In this document: positions 1 through 6,680 of the stretch, piece after piece | Layout of the letters: each line of letters opens with the position of its first letter | Position numbering within the stretch: the first letter of the stretch is position 1 | Assembly (NCBI GenBank): GCA_905215045.1 | Contig: CAJMOO010000096.1 | Coordinates: forward strand, 1-6,979 | From: an uncultured bacterium | GTDB lineage: Bacteria > Bacillota_A > Clostridia > Lachnospirales > Lachnospiraceae | Length of the DNA stretch: 6,979 bases | Direction of reading: 5' to 3' | The notes under the pieces: model-generated | The model's input: the letters and a program-made list of their open reading frames with translations, nothing else | Databases searched by the model: none | What the model was told of the DNA's origin: nothing | Program-made: the position numbers and the translations under genes

Positions 1-2
1 AT

Positions 3-123
3 TGTCCACACTTTAGACTTCTGGTATATGATAAAAAATAAATAAACGATCGGAAAATTCTCTAGCTGCTCTTCCGATCGTTTATTTATTTTTTATCATA
101 TACTTGAAATCTACAGTTGGCCA
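3..123. repeat. 121-bp imperfect palindrome with a perfect 32-bp inverted-repeat core
   Basis: Bases 24-55 are the exact reverse complement of bases 72-103 (32 of 32), around a 16-base centre (56-71). Outside this core the symmetry continues imperfectly: bases 3-21 pair with 106-123 at about 15 positions, with a one-base bulge near base 9 and a few mismatches. The palindrome ends directly beside the apbE stop codon (124-126). The inner part forms the apbE terminator, but a terminator does not need outer arms this long. The architecture (matching ends, no coding capacity, about 120 bp) fits a palindromic miniature element. The end reading TGTAGATTTCAA on the minus strand vaguely resembles ends of IS30-type elements, but that is from memory and weak. 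The symmetry is seen directly; the mobile origin is inference. Confidence 0.8.
33..83 (-). terminator. Intrinsic terminator downstream of apbE, probably bidirectional
   Basis: Read on the minus strand, the arm at 83-72 (AAACGATCGGAA) is followed by a 16-base loop, the matching arm TTCCGATCGTTT (55-44) and a U-rich run containing six consecutive T (38-33). It lies about 40 bases past the apbE stop. Because the structure is symmetrical, the plus strand has the same stem and T-rich tail, so it could also stop a convergent gene to the left of the window. It is the core of the larger palindrome at 3-123. Confidence 0.75.
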
Positions 124-1200
124 CTACAAATTCAAAACTTTATAATCTTTTGCTGTTAATGTAAATTCCACTCCATCGCTTACATATACTTTATTGTTTT
201 TATCTACAAAAACAGCCTTTGCATTATATTTTTTTAACAATTTCTGGCTTTTCTTTACTCCTAAACTGAAACATGCTGTAGATAGTCCGTCTGCGTTGAG
301 TCCTGAATTGCAAATGATCGTGCAGGATCTGATGTCTGTTTTTACACTGTATCCTGTTTTGGAATCTAAGATATGGAAGTAGCGTTTGCCTGTCTTTTTA
401 TCTGTAAATGTTTTTTCATAATCTCCAGATGTTGAAATGCTTGTGCCGCTTTTGACTTTGATCCCTCCTAGGACTTCTCCGTCTTTGCCGTTTGGATCTT
501 GGATCCCTACGTTCCAGTCGGAGCCGTCAGATTTTTCTCCATAAACTACAATGCTTCCTCCTAGAGCTACCATGGCTCCTGTGATTTCTTTGTCTTTTTT
601 GATCATCTTGATGGCTTCGTCGGTTCCGATTCCTTTTCCATAGGCTCCAAGGTCTATCTTGGTATTTTTGTCGCATGCAAGGATTTCTCCGTTGTCTTTG
701 ACTGTGACGTGCTGGCTGTTCTCTGACAAATCTCCACTGATCGCTTTCTTGATCTTATTTGCATCTGGTACTTTGGGATCGCTTGATTCAAAATCCCAAA
801 GTTTTGTTATTGCTCCGATCGTTGGATCTACCGTGTTTCTTCCGTCTGCATAGGAGTCCTGACTGATCTTGATCGCTTGTTGTAACCAGTTTTTAAGATT
901 CCCTGTGACTTTTGTTTTTCCGTTGTTTTGTTCTAATTTCTGATTGATTTTTGAAACCTGGGAACTTTTTAATCTCCATGACAATTGTTGTTTTTCAAGT
1001 TTCTTTTCCATGTCGATGATCTTTTGTTCTGTCCCTTCCAGATCATCACTTGTTCCATAGAGTGTAATGTTCGTTACAGTTCCCATTGCAAAATCTGTAT
1101 GGCTGTATGATGTCGATTCCTTTTTGCATCCTGTCATCATAGATGGGATCATACTGATGCACAAGATACTTGCGATCGTTTTTTTCAATGTAAGTCTCAT
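124..1200 (-). CDS. apbE: FAD:protein FMN transferase, ApbE family lipoprotein
   Basis: 358 residues, a normal length for ApbE. The enzyme transfers FMN from FAD to a Thr/Ser of target flavoproteins and needs Mg2+. A lipoprotein signal peptide ends in MTGC (Cys25), so the protein should sit on the outer face of the membrane. Family motifs appear in order: FAMGT (37-41), VDPTIG (124-129), DLGAYGKG (183-190, usually closer to DLGGIAKG), ALGGS (212-216), STSGDYE (256-262), FHILDSKTG (275-283) and NADGLSTA (302-309). Asp304 and Thr308 match the metal-binding Asp and Thr of the family, and nothing essential looks lost. The start is fixed by an in-frame TAA shortly upstream and by AAGGAG at 1218-1213; its 12-base spacing is long, which may lower translation. 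It lies 20 bp behind the lipoprotein gene and is probably co-transcribed with it. No FMN-binding-domain target is visible in the window. Confidence 0.95.
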   Translation of the reverse strand: MRLTLKKTIASILCISMIPSMMTGCKKESTSYSHTDFAMGTVTNITLYGTSDDLEGTEQKIIDMEKKLEKQQLSWRLKSSQVSKINQKLEQNNGKTKVTGNLKNWLQQAIKISQDSYADGRNTVDPTIGAITKLWDFESSDPKVPDANKIKKAISGDLSENSQHVTVKDNGEILACDKNTKIDLGAYGKGIGTDEAIKMIKKDKEITGAMVALGGSIVVYGEKSDGSDWNVGIQDPNGKDGEVLGGIKVKSGTSISTSGDYEKTFTDKKTGKRYFHILDSKTGYSVKTDIRSCTIICNSGLNADGLSTACFSLGVKKSQKLLKKYNAKAVFVDKNNKVYVSDGVEFTLTAKDYKVLNL

Positions 1201-1220
1201 ATTATTTACTTACTCCTTCT

Positions 1221-2513
1221 TTATAAATTTACATACTGCCATCCATACTCTTTGTAAGCTTTGATCTTTAATTTATTCTGACTAACATATTCTTGTAAGA
1301 CTTTCTTTCTCTGATTTTGTGTGACAGAATCCTTCATCATCCTTATTGCAACATCAGGATATCCTTTACATAACTTCCAGATCGATTTCTCCAGAGATTC
1401 TCCATCTTCTGCGTATCTTGTCTTGGTTACTCGATAGCCGTCTTTTGTTTTCTTCAGATACATAACCCCTGGATAACTTCCACCAGAGTAGTTCTTTAAC
1501 AGACTTCCATAACGATAATATGTTTCACTCCAGAAGTTCGCATAAACTTCTGCTCCGGATTTTGTTTCAACGATCTTATAAATATTCAGCATTGGGATTG
1601 TGACAAGTCCTTCTTCTTTATCTTCGTCAGATTTCTTTTTTGTCTCATCAAAGACTGCCTTGATCCTTAAATCTTTCCCTGTATATTCGTATTCTGGAAG
1701 TTGGGTATTAAGTTTTATTTTGTCGGATGTTTTAAGATCTACCATTTCACTTTGTATGTCTGGCTGGTTTTCTTTTCCTGATAAAGTATATAGTTTTAGG
1801 CCGTCTTTGTCTACCACTAACACCGATTGTTTTCTGATTCCTTTGGAATCTTTCCACTGATATGCATACTTACTTGATGAGACATCCATTGCACGGATCT
1901 TATCTCCGATCTTTCCAGGTATGCTGTCCGATTCTTTTTGTGTATATTTATGATCTTTGATGATCGTCTGATACAATTTGTCTTTTTCACTGATTTGTTT
2001 GGATGGCGTGATTTTTGCAAATTTCATGTTATCACACCGTTTGAGCGAATATGCATAAATATTTCCGTTTATTTTTCCTTGTAATTGATTGTAAATGATC
2101 ATCCATTTCTGATCTTTTGACACCTTTATAGCCGTCTCAAGTCCTGGATTTTCTTCATCTCCTTCACTGTAGAAATGATCACATCCGATTTTGTCAAGAT
2201 CTACCGCAGCAATGACTTTCTTCTTTGTTCTATCATAGATCACACTTCCGACAGAGTCTGAAAATACGGCAAGGTTATCTGAGCAATACGACAATTCTAT
2301 TCCTTCATTCTGAAACAACCTATTATTTTTTGCCCTGTAAGAAAGCCAGGCACAGATCTGTGCTGCAGATGCTGACTGATCGCTTTTTTTGATCGTTGCA
2401 TAGACTTCATTTTTCTGTGCCTGACTACTCTTACCCTTCCCACACCCTGTAAACAACGATGTTGCCATAACAGCACTCATCAATAGTAAAGTACCTTTTC
2501 CACACTTTCTCAT
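1221..2513 (-). CDS. Uncharacterised lipoprotein, possibly related to the outer domain of BlaR1/M56-like sensors
   Basis: 430 residues. The signal peptide has an early Arg/Lys stretch, a hydrophobic core and a lipobox ending FTGC (Cys24), so it should be a membrane-anchored lipoprotein. I cannot name the family with confidence. Residues about 78-160 have a repeat-like beta pattern (LAVFSDSVGSVIYD, then KKKVIAAVDLDKIGCD, then VSKDQKWMIIYN, then NIYAYSL). From memory this resembles the extracellular C-terminal part of Firmicute M56/BlaR1-like membrane proteins, where a KK-I-DL-IGC pattern precedes a GD and a VS-DGK stretch. Residues about 305-425 look like a second domain (YANFWSETYYRYGSL, DGYRVTKTRYAEDG). 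No protease motif or other transmembrane segment is present, so if related it is a stand-alone sensor or decoy domain. The start follows AAGGAGG (2527-2521) with 7-base spacing. It is the first gene of a probable operon with apbE. Confidence 0.85.
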   Translation of the reverse strand: MRKCGKGTLLLMSAVMATSLFTGCGKGKSSQAQKNEVYATIKKSDQSASAAQICAWLSYRAKNNRLFQNEGIELSYCSDNLAVFSDSVGSVIYDRTKKKVIAAVDLDKIGCDHFYSEGDEENPGLETAIKVSKDQKWMIIYNQLQGKINGNIYAYSLKRCDNMKFAKITPSKQISEKDKLYQTIIKDHKYTQKESDSIPGKIGDKIRAMDVSSSKYAYQWKDSKGIRKQSVLVVDKDGLKLYTLSGKENQPDIQSEMVDLKTSDKIKLNTQLPEYEYTGKDLRIKAVFDETKKKSDEDKEEGLVTIPMLNIYKIVETKSGAEVYANFWSETYYRYGSLLKNYSGGSYPGVMYLKKTKDGYRVTKTRYAEDGESLEKSIWKLCKGYPDVAIRMMKDSVTQNQRKKVLQEYVSQNKLKIKAYKEYGWQYVNL

Positions 2514-2520
2514 CTTTGTT

Positions 2521-2571
2521 CCTCCTTATTCTCTTATTGTCTCCTATCTTATTGTTTTCAACTTTATTATA
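2521..2571 (-). promoter_or_regulatory. Probable promoter -10 box and ribosome binding site of the lipoprotein-apbE unit
   Basis: The minus strand has a perfect TATAAT at 2571-2566, about 52 bases before the ATG at 2513, followed by AAGGAGG at 2527-2521 with ideal 7-base spacing. No good TTGACA-like -35 box exists 16-18 bases upstream; that region is the T-rich tail of the pyrC terminator. The -10 box is convincing by sequence, while promoter activity is inference. Confidence 0.5.
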
Positions 2572-2586
2572 CAAAGAAAAAGCATC

Positions 2587-2645
2587 AAAAAAGAAAACAA
2601 AATCTTAAGATTCTTCTACATAATTCTTAAAGATTTTGTTTTCTT
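2587..2645 (-). terminator. Intrinsic terminator of pyrC with a long stem
   Basis: On the minus strand AAGAAAACAAAATCTT (2645-2630) pairs perfectly over 16 bases with AAGATTTTGTTTTCTT (2606-2591). After a one-base bulge another 4 bp (2628-2625 with 2610-2607) follow, leaving a 14-base loop. The second arm runs into six T (2592-2587). It begins 10 bases after the pyrC stop. The stem is AT-rich, so efficiency depends on its length. No plus-strand gene needs it. Confidence 0.85.
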
Positions 2646-2655
2646 CTTGTATACA

Positions 2656-3918
2656 TTATAATTCTATGATCTTGCCATCACAGATCGTATATTTTACTTT
2701 TCCTTTTAATTTCCATCCTGTAAATGGAGAGTTCGTTGCTTTGGATTTATATTCCTTGACTTCCCATTCTTCCTCTGGATCAAACAAGACAACATCAGCA
2801 GGTTTTCCTTCCTGCAATCTTCCTTGTTCCATATTATATAGTTTTGCTGGATTGATCGTCATCTTCTCCAGAAGCTGCATCATAGAAAGATATCCTTTCT
2901 CCACAAGTTCTGTGACTCCAAGTGCCAGCGATGTCTCGATTCCTGTAATGCCACTTGGTGCCTGATCTAATGGTTTGTCTTTCTCTTCTTTGGAGTGTGG
3001 GGCGTGGTCTGTCGCAATAATCTCGATCGTACCTTCCTGTAATCCTTTGATGATCCTCTGACGGTCTTCTTCTGTTCGCAGTGGCGGGTTCATTCTTGCC
3101 AGTGTTCCGTATTTTAATACGGCCTCTTCTGTCAACGTGAAATGGTGTGGAGACGCCTCTGCGTAAACATTCGCACCTTTTTCTTTGGCTTCTTTCACGT
3201 AATCTACCGCAACACCAGAGCTGATATGCTGAATATCGACTTTCGCTCCTGTTTTGACTGCTAATTCACAGTCTCTCTTTACCATCACGGCTTCTGCCAG
3301 GTAAGAAGCTCCACCATAATTTAACTGTTCGGAGACTTTTCCCTGGTTCACTCCTGGCTGTTTAATATATGCAGGATCTTCTTCATGAAGACTGATCGGT
3401 ACATCTAATTCTTTGGCTTTCTTCATGGCTTCTTCTACGAGCTTCTCATCCATCAGTGGAATTCCATCGTCTGTAAATCCACGAACCCCTGCTTCATAGA
3501 GTGCATCCATGTCTGTTAATTCTTTTCCTTCAAATCCTTTGGACACAGCTGCTGCCTGCCATACTTTGATCGGAAGTTGTTCACATCTGTCTTCGATCTC
3601 TTTGTAAATATCCACAGAATCCACGACAGGCTTTGTATTTGCCATACATACTACCGTCGTAAATCCACCAGCTGCTGCCGCAGCAGAACCTGTCTGTAAA
3701 TCTTCCTTATATGTAAATCCCGGATCGCGGAAATGTACATGTACATCGATCAATCCAGGGGCTGCGATCATCCCGGAAGCATCAATGACCTGTTCAATGC
3801 CAGAGACATCATCTACCTTACCGATCTGTCTGATCCTCTTCCCGTCTAATAAAATATCTGTTACCTGATTGAATCCGCTTTCTGGATCCATCACTCTTGC
3901 ATTCTTAATTAAAATCAT
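2656..3918 (-). CDS. pyrC: Dihydroorotase, class I (pyrimidine biosynthesis)
   Basis: 420 residues, the usual length. A cytoplasmic zinc amidohydrolase that interconverts N-carbamoyl-L-aspartate and dihydroorotate, the third step of de novo pyrimidine synthesis. Counted from this start, the metal site is complete: DVHVH with His60 and His62, FTDDG with Asp151, LHEED with His178, IQHIS with His231 and ATDHAPH with Asp304. These positions agree closely with Bacillus-type enzymes. HFRDPG, MANTKP and MNPPLR are the expected substrate-binding stretches. I chose the ATG at 3918 because GGAGG (3928-3924) lies 5 bases before it; an in-frame ATG at 3936 would add six residues (MIVEAE) but has no binding site. 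It lies 23 bp after the small exported-protein gene, so the two are probably co-transcribed. No other pyr gene and no PyrR-type attenuator is visible, so this pyrC is apart from any pyr operon in this window. Confidence 0.97.
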   Translation of the reverse strand: MILIKNARVMDPESGFNQVTDILLDGKRIRQIGKVDDVSGIEQVIDASGMIAAPGLIDVHVHFRDPGFTYKEDLQTGSAAAAAGGFTTVVCMANTKPVVDSVDIYKEIEDRCEQLPIKVWQAAAVSKGFEGKELTDMDALYEAGVRGFTDDGIPLMDEKLVEEAMKKAKELDVPISLHEEDPAYIKQPGVNQGKVSEQLNYGGASYLAEAVMVKRDCELAVKTGAKVDIQHISSGVAVDYVKEAKEKGANVYAEASPHHFTLTEEAVLKYGTLARMNPPLRTEEDRQRIIKGLQEGTIEIIATDHAPHSKEEKDKPLDQAPSGITGIETSLALGVTELVEKGYLSMMQLLEKMTINPAKLYNMEQGRLQEGKPADVVLFDPEEEWEVKEYKSKATNSPFTGWKLKGKVKYTICDGKIIEL

Positions 3919-3928
3919 CTCTGCCTCC
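3916..3928 (-). promoter_or_regulatory. Ribosome binding site that decides the pyrC start
   Basis: GGAGG at 3928-3924 is followed by CAGAG and ATG at 3918. The upstream in-frame ATG at 3936 is preceded only by an A-rich stretch (AAAATAAAACAT), so the shorter protein is preferred. Confidence 0.75.
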
Positions 3929-3941
3929 ACGATCATATGTT

Positions 3942-4388
3942 TTATTTTACCTGTTCTTTCACTGCTTCAGCGACAGTTTCTAAATTATCTTGTGTCAGTT
4001 CTTTTTCTGATTTCACGACAATAACATAGTTATTTCCGCTCTTTGATGTGATCGTCCCAAATGCATTGTATGCTGTCTCATCATCAATTTCTTTTGTCAT
4101 TGGTACAAACGCTACTTCTTCTGTCTCGATCGTATCTCCGATCTCGTAATTATGTCCTTTTTCTTCCAGTGCCATTACCTCATTAGAGATTGTTTCATCT
4201 AGATCTTCTTCCATGATCTCCTCAGATTTTCCTTCACACTGCTGAATGCTGACATTCATTCCATTGACTTCAAAACTGTGATCAGAAGCTTTGGTCGTGA
4301 TCTTCTGTTTGATCGCAAATCCTCCTGCTACAGATAAGCAGATTCCTACAATGGCTAAAAACTTTTTGTTAAAAATAATTTTTCTCAT
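3942..4388 (-). CDS. Small exported or membrane-anchored protein of unknown function
   Basis: 148 residues; I do not recognise the family. Residues 1-9 are basic (MRKIIFNKK) and 10-26 are a hydrophobic helix (FLAIVGICLSVAGGFAI), giving a signal peptide or N-terminal anchor. There is no lipobox, so it is not a lipoprotein; cleavage after TTKA (31-34) is possible but uncertain. The mature part is acidic, with an E/D-rich stretch at about 53-72, then a segment resembling a small beta domain (EIGDTIETEEVAFVPMT, AFGTITSKSGNNYVIVVKS) and a C-terminal helix (NLETVAEAVKEQV). A strong AAGGAGGG (4404-4397) stands 8 bases before the ATG, supporting a real gene. It lies between ppk and pyrC; a TATACT at 4435-4430 could be a -10 box but has no matching -35. 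Being exported, it is unlikely to act in pyrimidine synthesis despite the close spacing to pyrC. Confidence 0.8.
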   Translation of the reverse strand: MRKIIFNKKFLAIVGICLSVAGGFAIKQKITTKASDHSFEVNGMNVSIQQCEGKSEEIMEEDLDETISNEVMALEEKGHNYEIGDTIETEEVAFVPMTKEIDDETAYNAFGTITSKSGNNYVIVVKSEKELTQDNLETVAEAVKEQVK

Positions 4389-4460
4389 GGTTCTATCCCT
4401 CCTTGAATGCTGGCATTTTAGTCAGATATAGTATACCCTATTTTATAGATAAATTGCGAG

Positions 4461-6602
4461 CTATTTTTTTCTTAATTTTTTCTTTCCAAAAAATATTCCC
4501 TTTACCTGATAGAAAAAATTTTGTTTTTGTGTCTTCTCTTTTGGAGCAAGTCTTTTTGCTTCATTTAAAAAGTGGATCTGTGAATTCATATTATCTTCAC
4601 GTTTTTTCTTAGTTGTATATTCTCCGTTGGAAAGCAGTACCTGTGCCTGAATGTTATCCTGCTTCATCACATTGATCATCTTCAGGATTCTTTGTTTTAA
4701 CCTTGGATCATAGATCGGTGCTGCGACTTCAACTCTTCTTCTTGTATTCCTTGTCATCATATCCGCAGATGAAATATAAATCTCTGTATCATCTCCAACT
4801 CCAAATGCATAAATCCTTGAATGTTCCAGAAATCTTCCGACAATGCTTTCTACACGGATATTCTCTGTCTTCCCTGGGATTCCAGGACGAATACAGCAGA
4901 TTCCACGAATCAGCAGAAATATCGGAACTCCTGCATTTGACGCCTTCGATAACTCATCGATGATCTTACGATCTGTTAAAGAGTTCATTTTCATAAAGAT
5001 CCCACATGGCTGAAAGCTTTCTGCTTTCATTTTTTCACGTTCAATCCTTTTTATGATCCCATCCTGAAGACTTGATGGTGCCACAAGAAGATGTTTATAC
5101 GTTCCTTGAAGATTAAATGTTGCCATATTGTGAAAGAAAACAGATGCATCATGTCCAATTTCTTCGGATGCTGTCATAAGGCTTAAATCTGTATATAATT
5201 TCGATGTACTTTCATTGTAATTTCCTGTTCCGATCTGTGTGATGTAATAAATTCCACGACTGTTTTTCTTCGTGATCAGACAAACTTTAGAATGAACTTT
5301 GTAATCTTCCATTCCATACATAACCTTACAACCAGCTTCTTCTAAGATTTCAGAATAATTGATGTTATTTTCTTCATCAAATCTTGCCCTAAGTTCCATC
5401 AATACAAGAACTTCTTTTCCATTTTCCGCTGCCTCACATAGATATTTGACGATCCTTGCCTGCCTTGCCAAACGATAAATGGTGATCTTGATAGAAAGAG
5501 TTTCTTTATCCTTTGCACTTTCTTTCAATAATTCAATAAATGTATCCATGCTGTCAAACGGAAAGGATAATAATTTATCTTCCTCAAGAATCTGTTTTGT
5601 CACACTGACTCCTGGAATAAAATCTCTGTTTAACGCTGGTACAAATGGACGATAGCATCCATTTTTTCTCTCTTCTTTTGACACTTTATCTGTCAGCTTA
5701 TAAACATATTTTAAATCCAATGGCGCCTGGCTTTTAAAGATGTCCTGTTCTGAAATATTTAAACGTTCTGAGAGGTATTTTTTAATCTCTTTATGACGAT
5801 TGCCCTCAATTTCTAAGCGAACTGGTTTTAATCTGGCCCTCATCTTAATGATCTTCTTCATATGTGTACGATAATCATCTGTTGATTCATAAATCTCATC
5901 ATCTGGATTGATATCAGCACTTCTTGTAATACATAAAACTGCCTTTTCTTCTACCGTATAATTCTCAAATAATTCATCGCAGAAATACAAAATGATGTCT
6001 TCTAAAAGTACATATCTTCTTCCTTCCCCTGATAGAAAGATCATACGCTCCACATCTTTTGGAAGTCCAATGATCCCAAAAGAGATCTTTTCTTTCTTCT
6101 TTAAGATCAATCCGATCTGCAATACTTTATTCGGAATATGAGGAAATGGATGCTGTTTCCCGATCACGATCGGAGAAAGTACTGGCAGTATCATCGCCTC
6201 ATAATATGTCTTTAATCTTTTCTTTTCCTCTTTTTCTAATTCCTCGATCTGACAGCGTTTGATCTTCTTGTCTGCTAGTTCTCCGGATACTTTTGCAAAG
6301 ATCTTATCTCTTAATTCATACAGTGGTCTGACATGTTTTGCGATCTCATCTAACTGTTCTTCTGGGGTCAGATCCGAACGGATATCTCTGTGATTATCAT
6401 GGATCAGACTCATTTCATGAATGCTGCCCACTCTGACCATAAAAAATTCATCCAGATTGTTCGTAAATATCTCTAAAAATTTCAGACGTTCAAAAATAGG
6501 AACGTTTTTTTTATCTGCTTCTCTTAAAACACGCTCATTAAATTTCAACCAGGATAATTCCCTGTCCTGTGTGTAAGAAAAATCATAGTTTTTGTTCATC
6601 AT
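4461..6602 (-). CDS. ppk: Polyphosphate kinase 1 with a lysine-rich C-terminal tail
   Basis: 713 residues. PPK1 reversibly moves the gamma-phosphate of ATP onto inorganic polyphosphate, a phosphate and energy store linked to stress survival. All four family domains are present: an N-terminal domain with ELSWLKFNERVL (about 15-26), a head domain (about 105-325) and two phospholipase-D-like C domains. Key residues, counted from this start, are Arg377 (IYRLARQAR), Arg407 (ELRARFDEENN), the autophosphorylated His437 (YKVHSK) and His594 (GRFLEHSR), each at the E. coli position plus two. The last 27 or so residues (from PKEKTQ) extend beyond the usual end and hold nine Lys with FFYQ and IFF. I prefer the ATG at 6602 or 6599 because GGAGGG (6612-6607) precedes them; a start at 6617 would put that site inside the gene. 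It follows the glyS terminator, and no strong promoter is seen between them. Confidence 0.97.
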   Translation of the reverse strand: MMNKNYDFSYTQDRELSWLKFNERVLREADKKNVPIFERLKFLEIFTNNLDEFFMVRVGSIHEMSLIHDNHRDIRSDLTPEEQLDEIAKHVRPLYELRDKIFAKVSGELADKKIKRCQIEELEKEEKKRLKTYYEAMILPVLSPIVIGKQHPFPHIPNKVLQIGLILKKKEKISFGIIGLPKDVERMIFLSGEGRRYVLLEDIILYFCDELFENYTVEEKAVLCITRSADINPDDEIYESTDDYRTHMKKIIKMRARLKPVRLEIEGNRHKEIKKYLSERLNISEQDIFKSQAPLDLKYVYKLTDKVSKEERKNGCYRPFVPALNRDFIPGVSVTKQILEEDKLLSFPFDSMDTFIELLKESAKDKETLSIKITIYRLARQARIVKYLCEAAENGKEVLVLMELRARFDEENNINYSEILEEAGCKVMYGMEDYKVHSKVCLITKKNSRGIYYITQIGTGNYNESTSKLYTDLSLMTASEEIGHDASVFFHNMATFNLQGTYKHLLVAPSSLQDGIIKRIEREKMKAESFQPCGIFMKMNSLTDRKIIDELSKASNAGVPIFLLIRGICCIRPGIPGKTENIRVESIVGRFLEHSRIYAFGVGDDTEIYISSADMMTRNTRRRVEVAAPIYDPRLKQRILKMINVMKQDNIQAQVLLSNGEYTTKKKREDNMNSQIHFLNEAKRLAPKEKTQKQNFFYQVKGIFFGKKKLRKK

Positions 6603-6612
6603 CCTGCCCTCC
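6597..6612 (-). promoter_or_regulatory. Ribosome binding site that decides the ppk start
   Basis: GGAGGG at 6612-6607 precedes two adjacent ATG codons at 6602 and 6599 (5 and 8 bases after GGAGG). Two earlier in-frame ATG codons at 6617 and 6614 lie upstream of or overlap this site and have only a poor match of their own (GGAAATAGA). Which of 6602 and 6599 is used cannot be told from the sequence. Confidence 0.7.
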
Positions 6613-6634
6613 ATCATTCATTCTATTTCCTATG

Positions 6635-6670
6635 AAAAAATCCGGAGAGATATTGATATTCCCCCGGATT
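6635..6670 (-). terminator. Intrinsic terminator of glyS
   Basis: On the minus strand AATCCGG (6670-6664) pairs with CCGGATT (6645-6639). The stem can be lengthened by G-U, G-C and G-U pairs, and is followed by a run of six T (6640-6635). It begins about 10 bases after the glyS stop codon and lies some 30 bases before the ppk start, so ppk expression needs readthrough or a promoter overlapping this region. Confidence 0.85.
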
Positions 6671-6680
6671 CTCATTCTTA

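Noticed and set aside
1817..2020. Minus-strand open frame of 67 codons inside the lipoprotein gene
   Set aside because: It lies in another frame of a well-supported lipoprotein gene, has no ribosome binding site and its composition is not protein-like.
2364..2399. Possible ApbE flavinylation site in the lipoprotein (SDQSASAAQ, near residues 44-52)
   Set aside because: The known target motif has an Asp followed by Ser/Thr-Gly-Ala-Thr/Ser. This stretch lacks the Gly-Ala-Thr core, and the SGAE at residues 319-322 lacks the acceptor Thr/Ser.
2636..2965. Plus-strand open frame of 109 codons
   Set aside because: It is fully antisense to the terminator and end of pyrC, has no ribosome binding site and gives a low-complexity protein rich in Ser and Phe, as expected for a shadow frame.
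4389..4460. PyrR-type attenuator, riboswitch or ppk terminator between ppk and the small exported gene
   Set aside because: No anti-terminator/terminator pair, no PyrR-binding-loop consensus and no hairpin with a U-tract could be found. Only short AT-rich symmetries such as GTATAC and CTATTTTATAG are present.
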